From Microbacterium marinilacus (GTDB lineage: Bacteria > Actinomycetota > Actinomycetes > Actinomycetales > Microbacteriaceae): a stretch of DNA of 64,000 bases. The notes beneath the pieces were generated by a model. The model saw only the letters and a program-made list of their open reading frames with translations, did not search any database and was not told the DNA's origin. The stretch spans positions 1-64,000 of the forward strand of contig NZ_JAIJZW010000003.1 in the NCBI RefSeq assembly GCF_019753765.1. Reading direction: 5' to 3'. Made by a program: the position numbers and the translations under genes. Shown here in pieces: positions 15,428 through 24,881 of this stretch. Within the stretch, counting starts at the first letter, position 1, and every line of letters begins with the position of its first letter.

Positions 15428-17931
15428 CTGCGTTCCTCCGTGTTGTCATGGCCGGCCGAGAAGATGGGCAGGGAGATCACCATCGTGAGTCCGCCTCCGG
15501 GGGTGTCCTCGGGCGTGAGCACTCCTCGCATGGCCTCGACGAAACCACGAGAGAGCGCGAGCCCCAGTCCCAGCCCGGACGAGTTGTCCGTGTCGCCCAG
15601 CCGCTGGAACGGCAGGAAGATGTCGTCCCGCTTGTCGGCGGGGACGCCCGGGCCGTGGTCGATGATGCGGATCTCGAGCTGGTCCCCGAAGGTGCTCGTG
15701 GAGACGTGCACCGGGACACCCGTCGGAGAGTGCCGATGGGCGTTGGTCAGCAGGTTGACCAGGACACGCTGGAGGAGAACCGGGTCCGCATGCGCGATCG
15801 CGTCGTCATGATTGAGGGCCAGCGTGACGTCGGTCGGGCCGAGATGAAGCTCGTCGAGAGCCGGCGCGATGGCCTCGGCGGGGTCGGTGGGGAGCGCGGC
15901 GATGGTCAGCACGCCCGTCTGCAGGCGACTGACGTCGAGGAGGTCGGTCACGAGCGTCGCGAGAGCGGTGAGGCTCTCGTCGGCTGTGTCGAGAAGCTCC
16001 TGCTTGTCCTTGCGCCCCAGATTCGGCCCGGCAGCGCGGAGCCCTCCTACGGCGGCGGCAGCGGCGGCCAGCGGGCGGCGAAGGTCGTGGCTCAGGGCGG
16101 AGAGCAGCGCCCCTCGCACGCGGTCGGAGGCGGCGATCGGCTCGATCTCCTTCGCCGTCTTCTCGAGGCGCTGATGCTCGAGGGCGGCCGCGAGCTGCGA
16201 CGTCACGACGGTGAGCAGGCGACGTTCTGAGGCTGCGAGATCCGCACCGTGCAGCTCGAGCACGGCCTCGTCCGTGATCCTGACGGTGGTGTGGCGGCTG
16301 TCGGGCAGCGGCTCTCCCGAGCGCGCGACGACGGTCTCGCCAGCCATCAGGCGCACCCCCGGGAGCTGGAACGCCTCGCGGGTGCGGTCGATGAGCGCTT
16401 GTATCGCGTTGTCTCCGCGCAGGACGCTGCCGGCGATGGTCTGGATCATCTCCGACTCTGCCGCGGAGCGACGTGCGGCCCTCGTGTATCGCGCGGCCCG
16501 GTCGACGATGAAGCTGACCATGCTCGCGATGATGACGTACAGGATGATCGCGAGCAGGTGGTGAGGCTCGTGGATGTGCACCGTGTAGAGGGGCTCGATG
16601 AACAGGAAGTCCAGCGTGATCCCGGACAGCACCGCGGCGAACAGAGCGGGCCAGATTCCGCCGACCAGGGCCACCGCGACGACCAGCAGCTGATAGCTCA
16701 GAACATCGGTGGTGATCGAGTCGGGGCTGCGGAAGAGGGTGAGCAGGGCCGTGAGCGCGGGGCCGCCGACGAGGGCGAGGACGAGACCGAGTACCCGTCG
16801 CTTCCGAGTGAGCGCTCCGGTCAGAGGCGGAAGCGCGAATCGCCGGCCCGCAGCCGCATGGTTGACCATGTGGACGTCGATGTCCCCCGACTCGCGGACG
16901 ACGGTTGCGCCGATGCCTGGTCCGGTGAACGCACCCGCGAAACGGCCTCGCCGGCTTGCGCCGAGAACGAGCTGCGTGGCGTTGACGGACCGGGCGAACT
17001 CGACGAGCGCGGTCGGGATGTCTTCGCCGATGACCTGATGGTAGGTGCCGTTCAGCTTCTCGACGAGTGCGCGCTGGTCTGTGAGGACCGCGGGATTGGC
17101 GGCCCGCAGTCCGTCCTGGCTGGTGACATGGACCGCGATGAGCTCGCCGCCCGCGGACCGCGCGGCGATTCGTGACCCGCGACGCAGCAGCGTCTCGCCC
17201 TCCGGGCCGCCGGTGAGGGCGACGACGACGCGTTCTCGTGCCTCCCAGGTGCTGTCTATCCCGTGCTCGGCCCGGTAGCCCTTGAGCGCCTGGTCCACCT
17301 CGTCGGCGAGCCAGATGAGAGCGAGCTCGCGCAGCGCCGTGAGGTTGCCGAGCCGGAAGTAGTTCGACAGAGCGGCGTCGATCCGTTCGGCGGGATAGAC
17401 GAAGCCTCCGGCGAGCCGGTCGCGCAGCGCCTGCGGTGCGAGGTCGACGACCTCGATCTGATCTGCGCTCCGCAGCACGTTGTCAGGTACCGTCTCGCGC
17501 TGAGGAACGCCGGTGATCTGCTCCACGACGTCGTTGAGGGACTCGATGTGCTGGATGTTGAGCGTCGAGATCACATCGATCCCCGCGGCGAGCAGCTCCT
17601 GCACGTCCTGCCAGCGCTTGTCATTGCGTGAACCCGGTGCATTCGTGTGCGCGAGCTCGTCGACCAGCGCGACGGAGGGTGCTCTGGTCAGCAGCGCGCC
17701 GAGGTCCATCTCGTCGAGCTCCACGCCGCGGTGGGCCACGCGTGTCCGTTCGACGACGGGGATCCCATCGGTCATCGCCGCGGTCGCGCTGCGTCCGTGC
17801 GTTTCGACGATGCCGATGACCACGTCCTTGCCCTCGGCGAGCAGGCGCCGCCCTTCCTCGAGCATCGCGAACGTCTTGCCGACGCCGGGGGCGGCGCCGA
17901 GCAACACCCGCAGCCGCCCCCGTGTCGTCAT
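15424..17931 (-). CDS. kdpD: KdpD sensor histidine kinase
   Basis: The 835-residue membrane kinase controls KdpE in response to potassium limitation. Visible domains in order: the N-terminal KdpD domain with Walker A GAAPGVGKT and DELAHTNAPGSRNDKRWQDV; a universal-stress-protein domain (about residues 220-350, with VLGASRRGRF), which in other bacteria can bind cyclic di-AMP; a four-helix DUF4118 membrane block (about 380-480); a GAF-like linker; the HisKA phospho-acceptor in LLSALSHDLRRPLA; and the ATPase N/G boxes LLTNAHRHSPTG, HGPGVP and SSGLGLGLAL. ATG 17931 follows GGAGGG two bases after the kdpC stop. Confidence 0.96.
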   Translation of the reverse strand: MTTRGRLRVLLGAAPGVGKTFAMLEEGRRLLAEGKDVVIGIVETHGRSATAAMTDGIPVVERTRVAHRGVELDEMDLGALLTRAPSVALVDELAHTNAPGSRNDKRWQDVQELLAAGIDVISTLNIQHIESLNDVVEQITGVPQRETVPDNVLRSADQIEVVDLAPQALRDRLAGGFVYPAERIDAALSNYFRLGNLTALRELALIWLADEVDQALKGYRAEHGIDSTWEARERVVVALTGGPEGETLLRRGSRIAARSAGGELIAVHVTSQDGLRAANPAVLTDQRALVEKLNGTYHQVIGEDIPTALVEFARSVNATQLVLGASRRGRFAGAFTGPGIGATVVRESGDIDVHMVNHAAAGRRFALPPLTGALTRKRRVLGLVLALVGGPALTALLTLFRSPDSITTDVLSYQLLVVAVALVGGIWPALFAAVLSGITLDFLFIEPLYTVHIHEPHHLLAIILYVIIASMVSFIVDRAARYTRAARRSAAESEMIQTIAGSVLRGDNAIQALIDRTREAFQLPGVRLMAGETVVARSGEPLPDSRHTTVRITDEAVLELHGADLAASERRLLTVVTSQLAAALEHQRLEKTAKEIEPIAASDRVRGALLSALSHDLRRPLAAAAAAVGGLRAAGPNLGRKDKQELLDTADESLTALATLVTDLLDVSRLQTGVLTIAALPTDPAEAIAPALDELHLGPTDVTLALNHDDAIAHADPVLLQRVLVNLLTNAHRHSPTGVPVHVSTSTFGDQLEIRIIDHGPGVPADKRDDIFLPFQRLGDTDNSSGLGLGLALSRGFVEAMRGVLTPEDTPGGGLTMVISLPIFSAGHDNTEERR

Positions 17932-17933
17932 GA

Positions 17934-18548
17934 TCAGCCCTCCAGCTCGTCCAGGGCCAGGTTCAACTGCACGACGTTCACAACCCGCTCGCCGACATAG
18001 CCCAGGTCCGGTCCCTTGGTCCATTCAGCCACGAGGTCCTCGATCTCGTCCTGCGGCAGGCCGCGCTCCTCAGCTACGCGCTGTACCTGGATCTGCGCGT
18101 AGGCCGTGCTGATGTGGGGGTCCAGGCCGGAGCTGGAGGCGGTGACCGCATCGGCGGGCACGTCCGCTTCGCTCACACCGTTGAACTCCGCGATCTGCGT
18201 CTTGCGTTCGGCGATCGCCGCGATGAGGTCCTCGTTCTCCGGACCCTGGTTGGTGCCGGAGGAGGACGTTCCGTCGTATCCGTCACCGGCGGCGGAGGGC
18301 CGGCTCTGGAAGTACTCCGGCAGAGGATCGCCCTCCTCGTCGGTGAATGACTGCCCGATCAGTGAGGAGCCGACGACGTCTCCGTTCTCGTCGGCCAGGG
18401 CCGCGCCGTTCGCCTGCGAGGGGAAGACGAGCTGTCCGATGCCGGTGATCAACAGGGTGTAGCCGATTCCGAGGACGACGGTGAACATGAGCAGGGTGCG
18501 AGTGGCGACCCAAAAGGTCCGTCCGCCGCTGCGGGTGGCAGCGTTCAT
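17934..18548 (-). CDS. kdpC: KdpC subunit of the potassium-transporting ATPase
   Basis: The 204-residue protein has one N-terminal membrane helix (TRTLLMFTVVLGIGYTLLITGIGQLVFP) and an extracytoplasmic domain with the family signatures ANGAALADENGDVVGSSLIGQSF, YFQSRPSAAG and ASSSGLDPHISTAYAQIQVQRVAEERGL. KdpC joins KdpA and KdpB in the complex and raises the affinity of the pump for ATP. An acidic Gly/Ser-rich insert (DGTSSSGTNQGPENEDL) replaces the shorter loop of proteobacterial forms, as is common in actinobacteria. It starts 22 bases after the kdpB stop. Confidence 0.95.
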   Translation of the reverse strand: MNAATRSGGRTFWVATRTLLMFTVVLGIGYTLLITGIGQLVFPSQANGAALADENGDVVGSSLIGQSFTDEEGDPLPEYFQSRPSAAGDGYDGTSSSGTNQGPENEDLIAAIAERKTQIAEFNGVSEADVPADAVTASSSGLDPHISTAYAQIQVQRVAEERGLPQDEIEDLVAEWTKGPDLGYVGERVVNVVQLNLALDELEG

Positions 18549-18570
18549 GATGTGTGTTCCTTTTCGAGGG

Positions 18571-20727
18571 TCAGAAGCCGGGGATCAGGCGCACGAGCAG
18601 GTCGATGAGCCAGATGCCGATGAAGGGGGTGATGATGCCGCCCAGGCCGTAGACGGCGAGGTTGCGGCCGAGGATCTTCGATGCGTTCAGCGGGCGGTAC
18701 TTCACGCCGCGAAGGGCGAGAGGCACCAGGAAGACGATCACGATGGCGTTGAAGATCACCGCTGACAGCACGGCGGATGCCGGGGAGTGCAGGCCCATGA
18801 TGTTCAGCACCGCGAGCTGCGGGAAGACTCCCATGAAGATCGCGGGGATGATCGCGAAGTACTTCGCGATGTCGTTGGCGATCGAGAACGTGGTGAGCGC
18901 TCCTCGCGTGATCAGCAGCTGCTTGCCGATGGCGACGATGTCGATCAGCTTGGTCGGGTCGGAGTCGAGGTCGACCATGTTGCCCGCCTCCTTGGCCGCC
19001 GACGTTCCCGTGTTCATCGCCACACCGACGTCCGCCTGCGCCAGGGCGGGGGCGTCGTTGGTGCCGTCGCCGGTCATCGCGACGAGGTTGCCTCCGTCCT
19101 GCTCCTTCCGGATGTAGGCGAGCTTCTGCTCGGGAGTCGCCTCGGCGAGGAAGTCGTCGACGCCGGCCTCCTTGGCGATCGCGGCGGCGGTGAGGGGGTT
19201 GTCGCCGGTGACCATCACGGTGCGGATGCCCATCGAGCGCAGTTCCGCAAAGCGCTCCGTCAGGCCCTCCTTCACGATGTCCTTGAGGTGGACCACGCCC
19301 AGGACCCGTCGGCTGCCGTCCGCGGACTTCACCGCGACGACCAGCGGGGTCCCACCGGACTGGGAGATGCGCTCGACATGCTCGTCGAGTTCTGCCAGCT
19401 CGCTGCTGGGCAGCCGCGCGCCGTCCTCCTCGAGCCAACCGGTGATCGCGCTGCCGGCGCCCTTGCGGATCTGCGCCCCGTCGGCGAGGTCAAGGCCGGA
19501 CATGCGCGTCTGCGCCGTGAACGGGACGATCTCGCCGCGAGGGTCGGCTTCCACATCAACGCCCTCGGAGTGCGCGAGGTCGACGATGGACTTGCCTTCC
19601 GGGGTCGGGTCGGCGAGCGAGGAAAGCGCTGCCGCCTTGACGAGCTCTTGCATCTCGACGGTGCCGAGGGGCACGAAGGCGCTTGCTCGACGGTTTCCGT
19701 AGGTGATCGTGCCCGTCTTGTCGAGCAGCAGCGTGGTCACGTCACCGGCGGCCTCGACCGCGCGCCCCGACATCGCGAGGACGTTGCGCTGCACCAACCG
19801 GTCCATGCCGGCGATCCCGATCGCGGAGAGCAGCGCGCCGATCGTCGTCGGGATGAGGCAGACGAGCAGCGCCACGAGGACGGTGATGCTCGCCGGGCTC
19901 GCCGGGTACGACGCGATCGGGTTCAGGGTGAGCGCGACGACGACGAACACGATCGACAAGGAGGCGAGGAGGATGTTCAACGCGATCTCGTTCGGGGTGC
20001 GCTGACGGGCTGCGCCCTCGACGAGCGCGATCATCCGGTCGACGAACGTCTCGCCCGGCTTGGACGTGATCCGGACCACGATCCGGTCGGAGAGCACGCG
20101 CGTGCCTCCAGTGACCGCGGAGCGGTCGCCCCCCGACTCGCGCACCACCGGCGCAGACTCGCCGGTGATGGCCGACTCGTCCACGCTCGCGATGCCCCAG
20201 ACGATGTCGCCGTCGCCCGGGATGAGCTCTCCAGCGGATACGACCACCATGTCGCCGAGGCGCAGGTCTGCCGAGGAGACGTCCGTGATGAGCGCCTCAT
20301 CTGCGGCCGCATCCGTCTCCGGGTGATAGCTGACGACGCGATGAGCGGTCGTGCTGGTCCGCGTCTTGCGCAACGTGTCGGCCTGCGCCTTGCCTCGGCC
20401 CTCGGCGATCGACTCGGCGAGGTTGGCGAAGACCACGGTCAGCCACAGCCAGACGGCGATGATCCAGGTGAAGGACCACGGAACGCTGGTGCCGCCGGAC
20501 TCCGCCGGGCCACCGAGGAACGGCTCGGCGACAGCGAGCATCGTGGTGAGTGCGGCGCCGACCCACACGATGAACATGACCGGGTTGCGCCACTGGGCGC
20601 GGGGATCGAGCTTCCGGAACGCGCCCGGGAGAGCGGTTCGGATCTGCGCCCAGGTGAGCGTCTGCCGGGGGGCCCGCGAGGTCGCCCTCGGAGCGTCGGA
20701 TGTGGGGCTCTCGGTGATGATGGACAT
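18571..20727 (-). CDS. kdpB: KdpB, P-type ATPase subunit of the potassium pump
   Basis: The 718-residue P-type ATPase hydrolyses ATP to drive potassium uptake through KdpA. It shows the actuator motif ITGESAPV, the phosphorylation site [12 protein letters not shown], the nucleotide-binding KGAGSAI region, the hinge [29 protein letters not shown], and [22 protein letters not shown]. There are the expected hydrophobic pairs before the actuator domain and after the hinge. The stop of kdpA is three bases before its ATG, and kdpC follows. All catalytic residues are intact. Confidence 0.97.
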   Translation of the reverse strand: MSIITESPTSDAPRATSRAPRQTLTWAQIRTALPGAFRKLDPRAQWRNPVMFIVWVGAALTTMLAVAEPFLGGPAESGGTSVPWSFTWIIAVWLWLTVVFANLAESIAEGRGKAQADTLRKTRTSTTAHRVVSYHPETDAAADEALITDVSSADLRLGDMVVVSAGELIPGDGDIVWGIASVDESAITGESAPVVRESGGDRSAVTGGTRVLSDRIVVRITSKPGETFVDRMIALVEGAARQRTPNEIALNILLASLSIVFVVVALTLNPIASYPASPASITVLVALLVCLIPTTIGALLSAIGIAGMDRLVQRNVLAMSGRAVEAAGDVTTLLLDKTGTITYGNRRASAFVPLGTVEMQELVKAAALSSLADPTPEGKSIVDLAHSEGVDVEADPRGEIVPFTAQTRMSGLDLADGAQIRKGAGSAITGWLEEDGARLPSSELAELDEHVERISQSGGTPLVVAVKSADGSRRVLGVVHLKDIVKEGLTERFAELRSMGIRTVMVTGDNPLTAAAIAKEAGVDDFLAEATPEQKLAYIRKEQDGGNLVAMTGDGTNDAPALAQADVGVAMNTGTSAAKEAGNMVDLDSDPTKLIDIVAIGKQLLITRGALTTFSIANDIAKYFAIIPAIFMGVFPQLAVLNIMGLHSPASAVLSAVIFNAIVIVFLVPLALRGVKYRPLNASKILGRNLAVYGLGGIITPFIGIWLIDLLVRLIPGF

Positions 20728-20730
20728 GGT

Positions 20731-22401
20731 TTACAGCAGCCCTTCCGCCAGGGGACCCAGCGTGAGAACGGGGAAGAAGACGAGTGCGGTCACCAGGACC
20801 GCGGTGCCGACGGTGAGGCCGACGAACAGCGGACGATGCGTCGGCAGGGTGCCGGCCGTCGCGGGGATCTTGTCCTGCGAGGCGAGCGACCCAGCCAGCG
20901 CGAGCACCAGCGCGATCGGGATGAACCGGCCGAGCAGCATCGCGACGCCGAGGGCGGCGGTCAGCCATGGCGTGCTGGCGGTCAGGCCGGCGAACGCGGA
21001 GCCGTTGTTGTTGGCGGCCGACGCGAAGGCGTAGATCACCTCTGACAGGCCGTGCGATCCGGAGTTCGCCAGGGACTCGTCGATGATGCTGCCTCGCAAC
21101 GCCGGGATGGCGAAGCTGAGCGCGATGCCGCCGAGCACGAGGATCGGCATGACGAGGATGTACATGCTCGCGAGCTTCATCTCGCGCGGACCGATCTTCT
21201 TGCCCAGATACTCCGGCGTACGGCCCACGAGAAGCCCCGCGACGAAGACGGCGATGACCGCGATGATCAGCATTCCGTAGAGGCCCGCACCCACACCGCC
21301 GGGAGCGATCTCGCCCAACAGCATGTTGACCATGGGCATCATGCCGCCGAGCGCGGTGTACGAGTCGTGCATCGAGTTCACGGAGCCCGTCGACGTCAAG
21401 GTGGTGGTCGAGGCGTAGAGGACGGACTGCACGAGCCCGAAGCGCGCTTCCTTGCCCTCCATCGCCGCGCCCGCGAGCTCGGGGGCGGTTCCGCGGCCGG
21501 CGAACTCGAACGCGGCGAGCGCGAAGGTCGACGCGAGGAAGAGCGTGCCCATGACGGCGAGGATCGCGTATCCCTGGCGGTTGTCGCCCACCATCTTGCC
21601 GAAGGTGCGGGGCAGCGAGAACGGGATGAGAAGGATCAGGAACACCTGGAAGAGGCTGGTCCACCCCGTCGGGTTCTCGAACGGGTGCGAGGCGTTGGCG
21701 TTGTAGAAGCCACCACCGTTGGTGCCGATCTCCTTGATGGCCTCCTGGGAGGCGACCGGGCCGCCCGGAATCGTCTGCGTGCCGCCGGTGATGGTGGTGA
21801 CGTCGACGTATCCGTTGAAGTTCTGCACGACGCCGCCGGCGATCAGGACCACCGCGGCCACGATCGACAGCGGCAGAAGGATCCGGAACGTGCCGCGGAT
21901 GAGGTCCACCCAGAAGTTCCCGATCGTCCCGCTGCGGCGGTACGCGAAGCCGCGGACCAGGGCGATCGCCACAGCGATGCCGGTTGCCGCCGATACGAAG
22001 TTCTGCACGGCGAGCCCGGCGAACTGGACCGTGTAGGAGAGCGCCTCACCCGAGTACGCCTGCCAGTTGGTGTTGGTCACGAACGAGATCGCGGTGTTGA
22101 AGGCGACGCCCGGCTCGACGTTCTCGTTGCCCAGGGAGTAGGGCAGCCACTGCTGCGTGCGCTGCAGCAGGTAGAGCAGCAGGACGCCGACGATCGAGAA
22201 GTACAGGACCGAACGCAGGTACGCCTGCCAGGACTGCTCCTGCTTGGGGTTGACGCCGATGACCTTGTAGACGCCGCGTTCGACCTTCCAGTCCTTCCGG
22301 CTTGTGAAGGTCCATGCCATGTAGTCGCCGACCGGGCGATAGGTCAGGCCGAGCGCGAGGACGATCGTCGCGACGCTCGCGATGAGCAGCAGCCACTCCA
22401 T
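20731..22401 (-). CDS. kdpA: KdpA, potassium channel-like subunit
   Basis: The 556-residue membrane protein carries the selectivity filter of the Kdp pump. All four filter-like repeats are readable: [52 protein letters not shown] and [14 protein letters not shown]. Several long hydrophobic helices separate these, and the length matches the family. Its ATG shares a base with the kdpF stop (TGATG). It belongs to the superfamily of potassium transporters related to KcsA-like channels and works with KdpB and KdpC in the cytoplasmic membrane. Confidence 0.97.
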   Translation of the reverse strand: MEWLLLIASVATIVLALGLTYRPVGDYMAWTFTSRKDWKVERGVYKVIGVNPKQEQSWQAYLRSVLYFSIVGVLLLYLLQRTQQWLPYSLGNENVEPGVAFNTAISFVTNTNWQAYSGEALSYTVQFAGLAVQNFVSAATGIAVAIALVRGFAYRRSGTIGNFWVDLIRGTFRILLPLSIVAAVVLIAGGVVQNFNGYVDVTTITGGTQTIPGGPVASQEAIKEIGTNGGGFYNANASHPFENPTGWTSLFQVFLILLIPFSLPRTFGKMVGDNRQGYAILAVMGTLFLASTFALAAFEFAGRGTAPELAGAAMEGKEARFGLVQSVLYASTTTLTSTGSVNSMHDSYTALGGMMPMVNMLLGEIAPGGVGAGLYGMLIIAVIAVFVAGLLVGRTPEYLGKKIGPREMKLASMYILVMPILVLGGIALSFAIPALRGSIIDESLANSGSHGLSEVIYAFASAANNNGSAFAGLTASTPWLTAALGVAMLLGRFIPIALVLALAGSLASQDKIPATAGTLPTHRPLFVGLTVGTAVLVTALVFFPVLTLGPLAEGLL

Positions 22402-22490
22402 CAGAAACGCTCCGGCTTGACGAGGGCGAACACCAGATAGAAGACCGCCGCGACGCCGAGCACGGTGGCAAGAAGCTCGAAGACGATCAC
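22401..22490 (-). CDS. kdpF: KdpF small membrane subunit
   Basis: This 29-codon gene reads from GTG 22490 to the TGA at 22403-22401 and encodes one membrane helix ending [11 protein letters not shown]. The tail KPERF is the hallmark of KdpF, a peptide that stabilises the KdpABC complex. It overlaps the preceding small ORF (GTGA) and the following kdpA start (TGATG), so all three are translationally coupled. Its position at the head of the structural genes matches the standard kdpFABC order. Confidence 0.9.
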   Translation of the reverse strand: MIVFELLATVLGVAAVFYLVFALVKPERF

Positions 22491-22582
22491 AGCTTCTCCA
22501 CCGCCTTCCCGATCAGTCCGACAGCCACGAACAGGACGATCACGCCCAGCACGTAGACGACGTCAAGCACAACAAGCTCCAT
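22487..22582 (-). CDS. Very small membrane protein leading the kdp operon (31 aa)
   Basis: The first ORF of the operon starts at ATG 22582, immediately after a strong ribosome binding site (GAGGTGA), and its stop overlaps the kdpF start. The 31-residue product begins [14 protein letters not shown], has a single hydrophobic helix, and ends with the charged tail IGKAVEKL. It resembles KdpF in shape but lacks the KPERF end. A comparable small ORF precedes kdpF in some actinobacteria, as far as I recall. It may be an extra helix of the KdpFABC complex or a regulatory peptide; its role is unproven. Confidence 0.7.
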   Translation of the reverse strand: MELVVLDVVYVLGVIVLFVAVGLIGKAVEKL

Positions 22583-22857
22583 TCACCTCGCAGCGACCGC
22601 AGGACAGTGGGTCGCGCGTCCGAAGCGGACGCAACTCCCGATCAAACACCGCCCTCGTCGCGCTGATGGGGGCCCTAACAGAACGCATACGACGAATCGT
22701 CGAACTCTCACGAGATGCTCACGAGGCAGCGCTCGGAGCGGGTGCGCACAGGGTTCACAGGCCCGCCGCTCATCGGCCGCGGCGGGTGCGGTGAGCATCC
22801 GTCAGCAGGCGGGTCGCCGCCGCCGTCGTGCGCATCGCGGGCGAGCGTCGGCAGCGC
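22583..22857. other. Divergent intergenic region upstream of the kdp operon
   Basis: These 275 bases separate the kdp operon from a hypothetical gene on the other strand and should hold the KdpE-controlled promoter. The stretch around 22670-22740 is less GC-rich than its surroundings (CTAACAGAACGCATACGACGAATCG), as expected for a promoter. I could not identify a convincing KdpE box or riboswitch. Confidence 0.4.
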
Positions 22858-23676
22858 ATGGTCCACGATGGGGAGGTGAACGGTGAACTCGCGTCTCTCG
22901 TCTCTCTCTGCCTGCACGGCAGCGCGTGGCTGGCCTCGACGGGCGACGTGCCCCCGCCGACGGAGGCCTTGGCCCCCGCTTTCCGGTACGTCGGGTCGCT
23001 GCGCATCCAGTGGACCGAGAAGACCCTCCTGCGCACCCGCGTGCGCCGGAGCGACGGCGTCGCCGAGTGGTTGGGCGCTCTGCGCGCGGGCGGGTGCACG
23101 CGTCTTCTCCTGCTCACGGCGCGCGGCATCACGGGCGATCTGCCCGCCCACATCGCCGCCTCGTTCTCGAACGGCGGCTCGTGGGCGATCGTGACCGACG
23201 GCCGCCGGCCGCGGGTCTGGCTCAGTCGCTGGAGCGTCGCGCACCCGCAGGCGGCAGACAGCCGGATCTGGGCGGTGGACATGCTCGGACGGCCCTTCGA
23301 CGCGGCGTCGCCAGTGTCCGTCGAACCGGCATCCGCCGCGGCACGCCTCCGCGAGACCCTCGCCGAGATCTCGTGGTTCGCCGCGACACACGAGCTCGAG
23401 CACTGGCGGACGGTCTTCGACACGTCGTCGTCCGCGCTCGACGATCCGACGCCGACGATCGCGTACGGACTCGACCTGGCCCCCGAGACGCTGTCGCTGC
23501 CCCGGCGGCAGCTGCTGGCCGCGGCGACGCTCGCGTGGGTCTTCGGCGGCATGGGGTCGTGGAACGACCTCGGATTCCGCGACGATGCACAGATGGAGGA
23601 GTACAACGCGCTGACGAGTCGTCTGTACGACGCGGTTCTCGGGGCGGTCGTGGCAGCCGTCAACGCTCCCGACTGA
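22858..23676 (+). CDS. Hypothetical protein of unknown function
   Basis: From ATG 22858 the product has 272 residues; GTG 22828 and GTG 22876 are alternatives, and none has a clear ribosome binding site. It appears soluble, with the landmarks LCLHGSAWLASTGDVPPPTEALAPAFRYVG, GCTRLLLLTARG, GGSWAIVTDGRRPRVWLSRW and a C-terminal helical part WVFGGMGSWNDLGF. I recognise no domain. The layout, alternating strands with aromatic-rich loops, could suit a ligand-binding protein. It is divergent from kdp and convergent with the reductase gene downstream. Confidence 0.6.
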   Translation: MVHDGEVNGELASLVSLCLHGSAWLASTGDVPPPTEALAPAFRYVGSLRIQWTEKTLLRTRVRRSDGVAEWLGALRAGGCTRLLLLTARGITGDLPAHIAASFSNGGSWAIVTDGRRPRVWLSRWSVAHPQAADSRIWAVDMLGRPFDAASPVSVEPASAAARLRETLAEISWFAATHELEHWRTVFDTSSSALDDPTPTIAYGLDLAPETLSLPRRQLLAAATLAWVFGGMGSWNDLGFRDDAQMEEYNALTSRLYDAVLGAVVAAVNAPD

Positions 23677-23714
23677 CGCGGGGAGCGGATCTCGCCGCCG
23701 GGCGGGGAACGGAG

Positions 23715-24743
23715 TCAGCCTGCCAGTCCGCGGGCGACCATGCTGCGGCCGGCGGCGACGATCGCCTCGCGGGCAGGCCGTGGCGTCACCCCGAGGACGG
23801 CACGGGTCTTGGTCTCGGAGACGCGCTTGACGTAGCCCAGGTCGGCGGCGACCGACCTGAAATCGTCCCGGAACAGCGCGGCGAGGCGGACGACGAGGTC
23901 CGGGATCGACCGGGTCGGGACCCTGCCGGCCCTCTCGCCGAGCTCAGCCCTGAGGACGGCGCCGATCTCCTTCATCGCGACCGCCGGCTCGCCCGTGCCG
24001 ACGAGGAATCGCTCGCCGGCCGCGCCGGGGGCCGTCATCGCGGCGATATGCGCGGCGGCGACGTCCCGCACATCCACGATGGGCACGAACATGTTCGGAA
24101 CGCCGGGCATCTCACCCTTCAGCATGTTCTGCACGATGTGGTTCGCGCCGGAGACGTCCTCGCCCATCACCGGGCCCATCACCGCGACGGGCAGGATCGT
24201 GGTCAGCTCGAGCTGCATGCCCGGCTGCTCGACGAAGTCCCAGGCCGCCTTCTCCGCGAGGATCTTGCTGCGCCCGTACACGTCGACGCCGGGACCGTCC
24301 ACCGGCGACCAGTCGTCCTCAGTGAAGACGTGATCGATGCGGCCGTGGCCGAATCCGACGGCGTGGAACGCAGAGGTGAGCACCACACGTCTGACGCCGG
24401 CGTCGCGGGCGGCGCGCAGGACCCGCAGGGCGCCGTCGCGTGCAGGGGCGATGACCTCCTCCTCGTCCTTCACCCTGCCGGTGTGGATCGGAGAGGCGAG
24501 GTGGAGGACGTAGTCCGCCCCGCGGACGGCGTCCGCCCACCCCGCGTCCTTCATCAGATCCGCTTCCACGAAGGTCAGCTCCGCGTCGCGGGCGACCCCC
24601 GCGTCGCGGAGCACCGCGCGGACGGCGTCCTCCTTGCGGAGCGAGCGAATGGTGGACCGGACGACGTGCCCCTGATCCAGCAGTTGAGCGATGACATGAC
24701 CGGCGATGAAGCCGGACCCGCCCGTGACGAGAACCTCGGACAT
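23715..24743 (-). CDS. NAD(P)-dependent epimerase/dihydroflavonol-reductase-like enzyme
   Basis: The 342-residue extended SDR starts MSEVLVTGGSGFIAGHVIAQLLDQGHVVRST, with the TGxxGFI cofactor loop at the N-terminus. It carries the catalytic VYGRSK (YxxxK) around residue 160 and a middle region YVLHLASPIHTGRVKDEEEVI typical of the dihydroflavonol 4-reductase/cinnamoyl-CoA reductase-like group. It probably reduces an aldehyde or ketone with NADPH. The ATG at 24743 gives the usual N-terminus. It is divergent from an MmyB-type XRE regulator, the standard arrangement for such reductases. Confidence 0.85.
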   Translation of the reverse strand: MSEVLVTGGSGFIAGHVIAQLLDQGHVVRSTIRSLRKEDAVRAVLRDAGVARDAELTFVEADLMKDAGWADAVRGADYVLHLASPIHTGRVKDEEEVIAPARDGALRVLRAARDAGVRRVVLTSAFHAVGFGHGRIDHVFTEDDWSPVDGPGVDVYGRSKILAEKAAWDFVEQPGMQLELTTILPVAVMGPVMGEDVSGANHIVQNMLKGEMPGVPNMFVPIVDVRDVAAAHIAAMTAPGAAGERFLVGTGEPAVAMKEIGAVLRAELGERAGRVPTRSIPDLVVRLAALFRDDFRSVAADLGYVKRVSETKTRAVLGVTPRPAREAIVAAGRSMVARGLAG

Positions 24744-24821
24744 GGGAGAGACCTTTCGTGATGCGTTCCTCAAGCGACATCACGATCCTGATCGCGCCCG
24801 GCACGGTCGCCCAGGCCCCTG

Positions 24822-24850
24822 GTGACACTGGTAGTGACAGGGCATACGCT
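24822..24850 (+). promoter_or_regulatory. Promoter and overlapping palindromic operator of the XRE regulator gene
   Basis: GTGACA (24822-24827), a 17-base spacer and TACGCT (24845-24850) form a good sigma-A-type promoter for the XRE gene. TGACACT-GGT-AGTGACA (24823-24839) is an inverted repeat lying over its -35 box and spacer, where a bound regulator would block RNA polymerase. It could also control the divergent reductase. Confidence 0.65.
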
Positions 24851-24881
24851 CCACCGGGCGGCGCTCGTTACCGTAGGCGAC

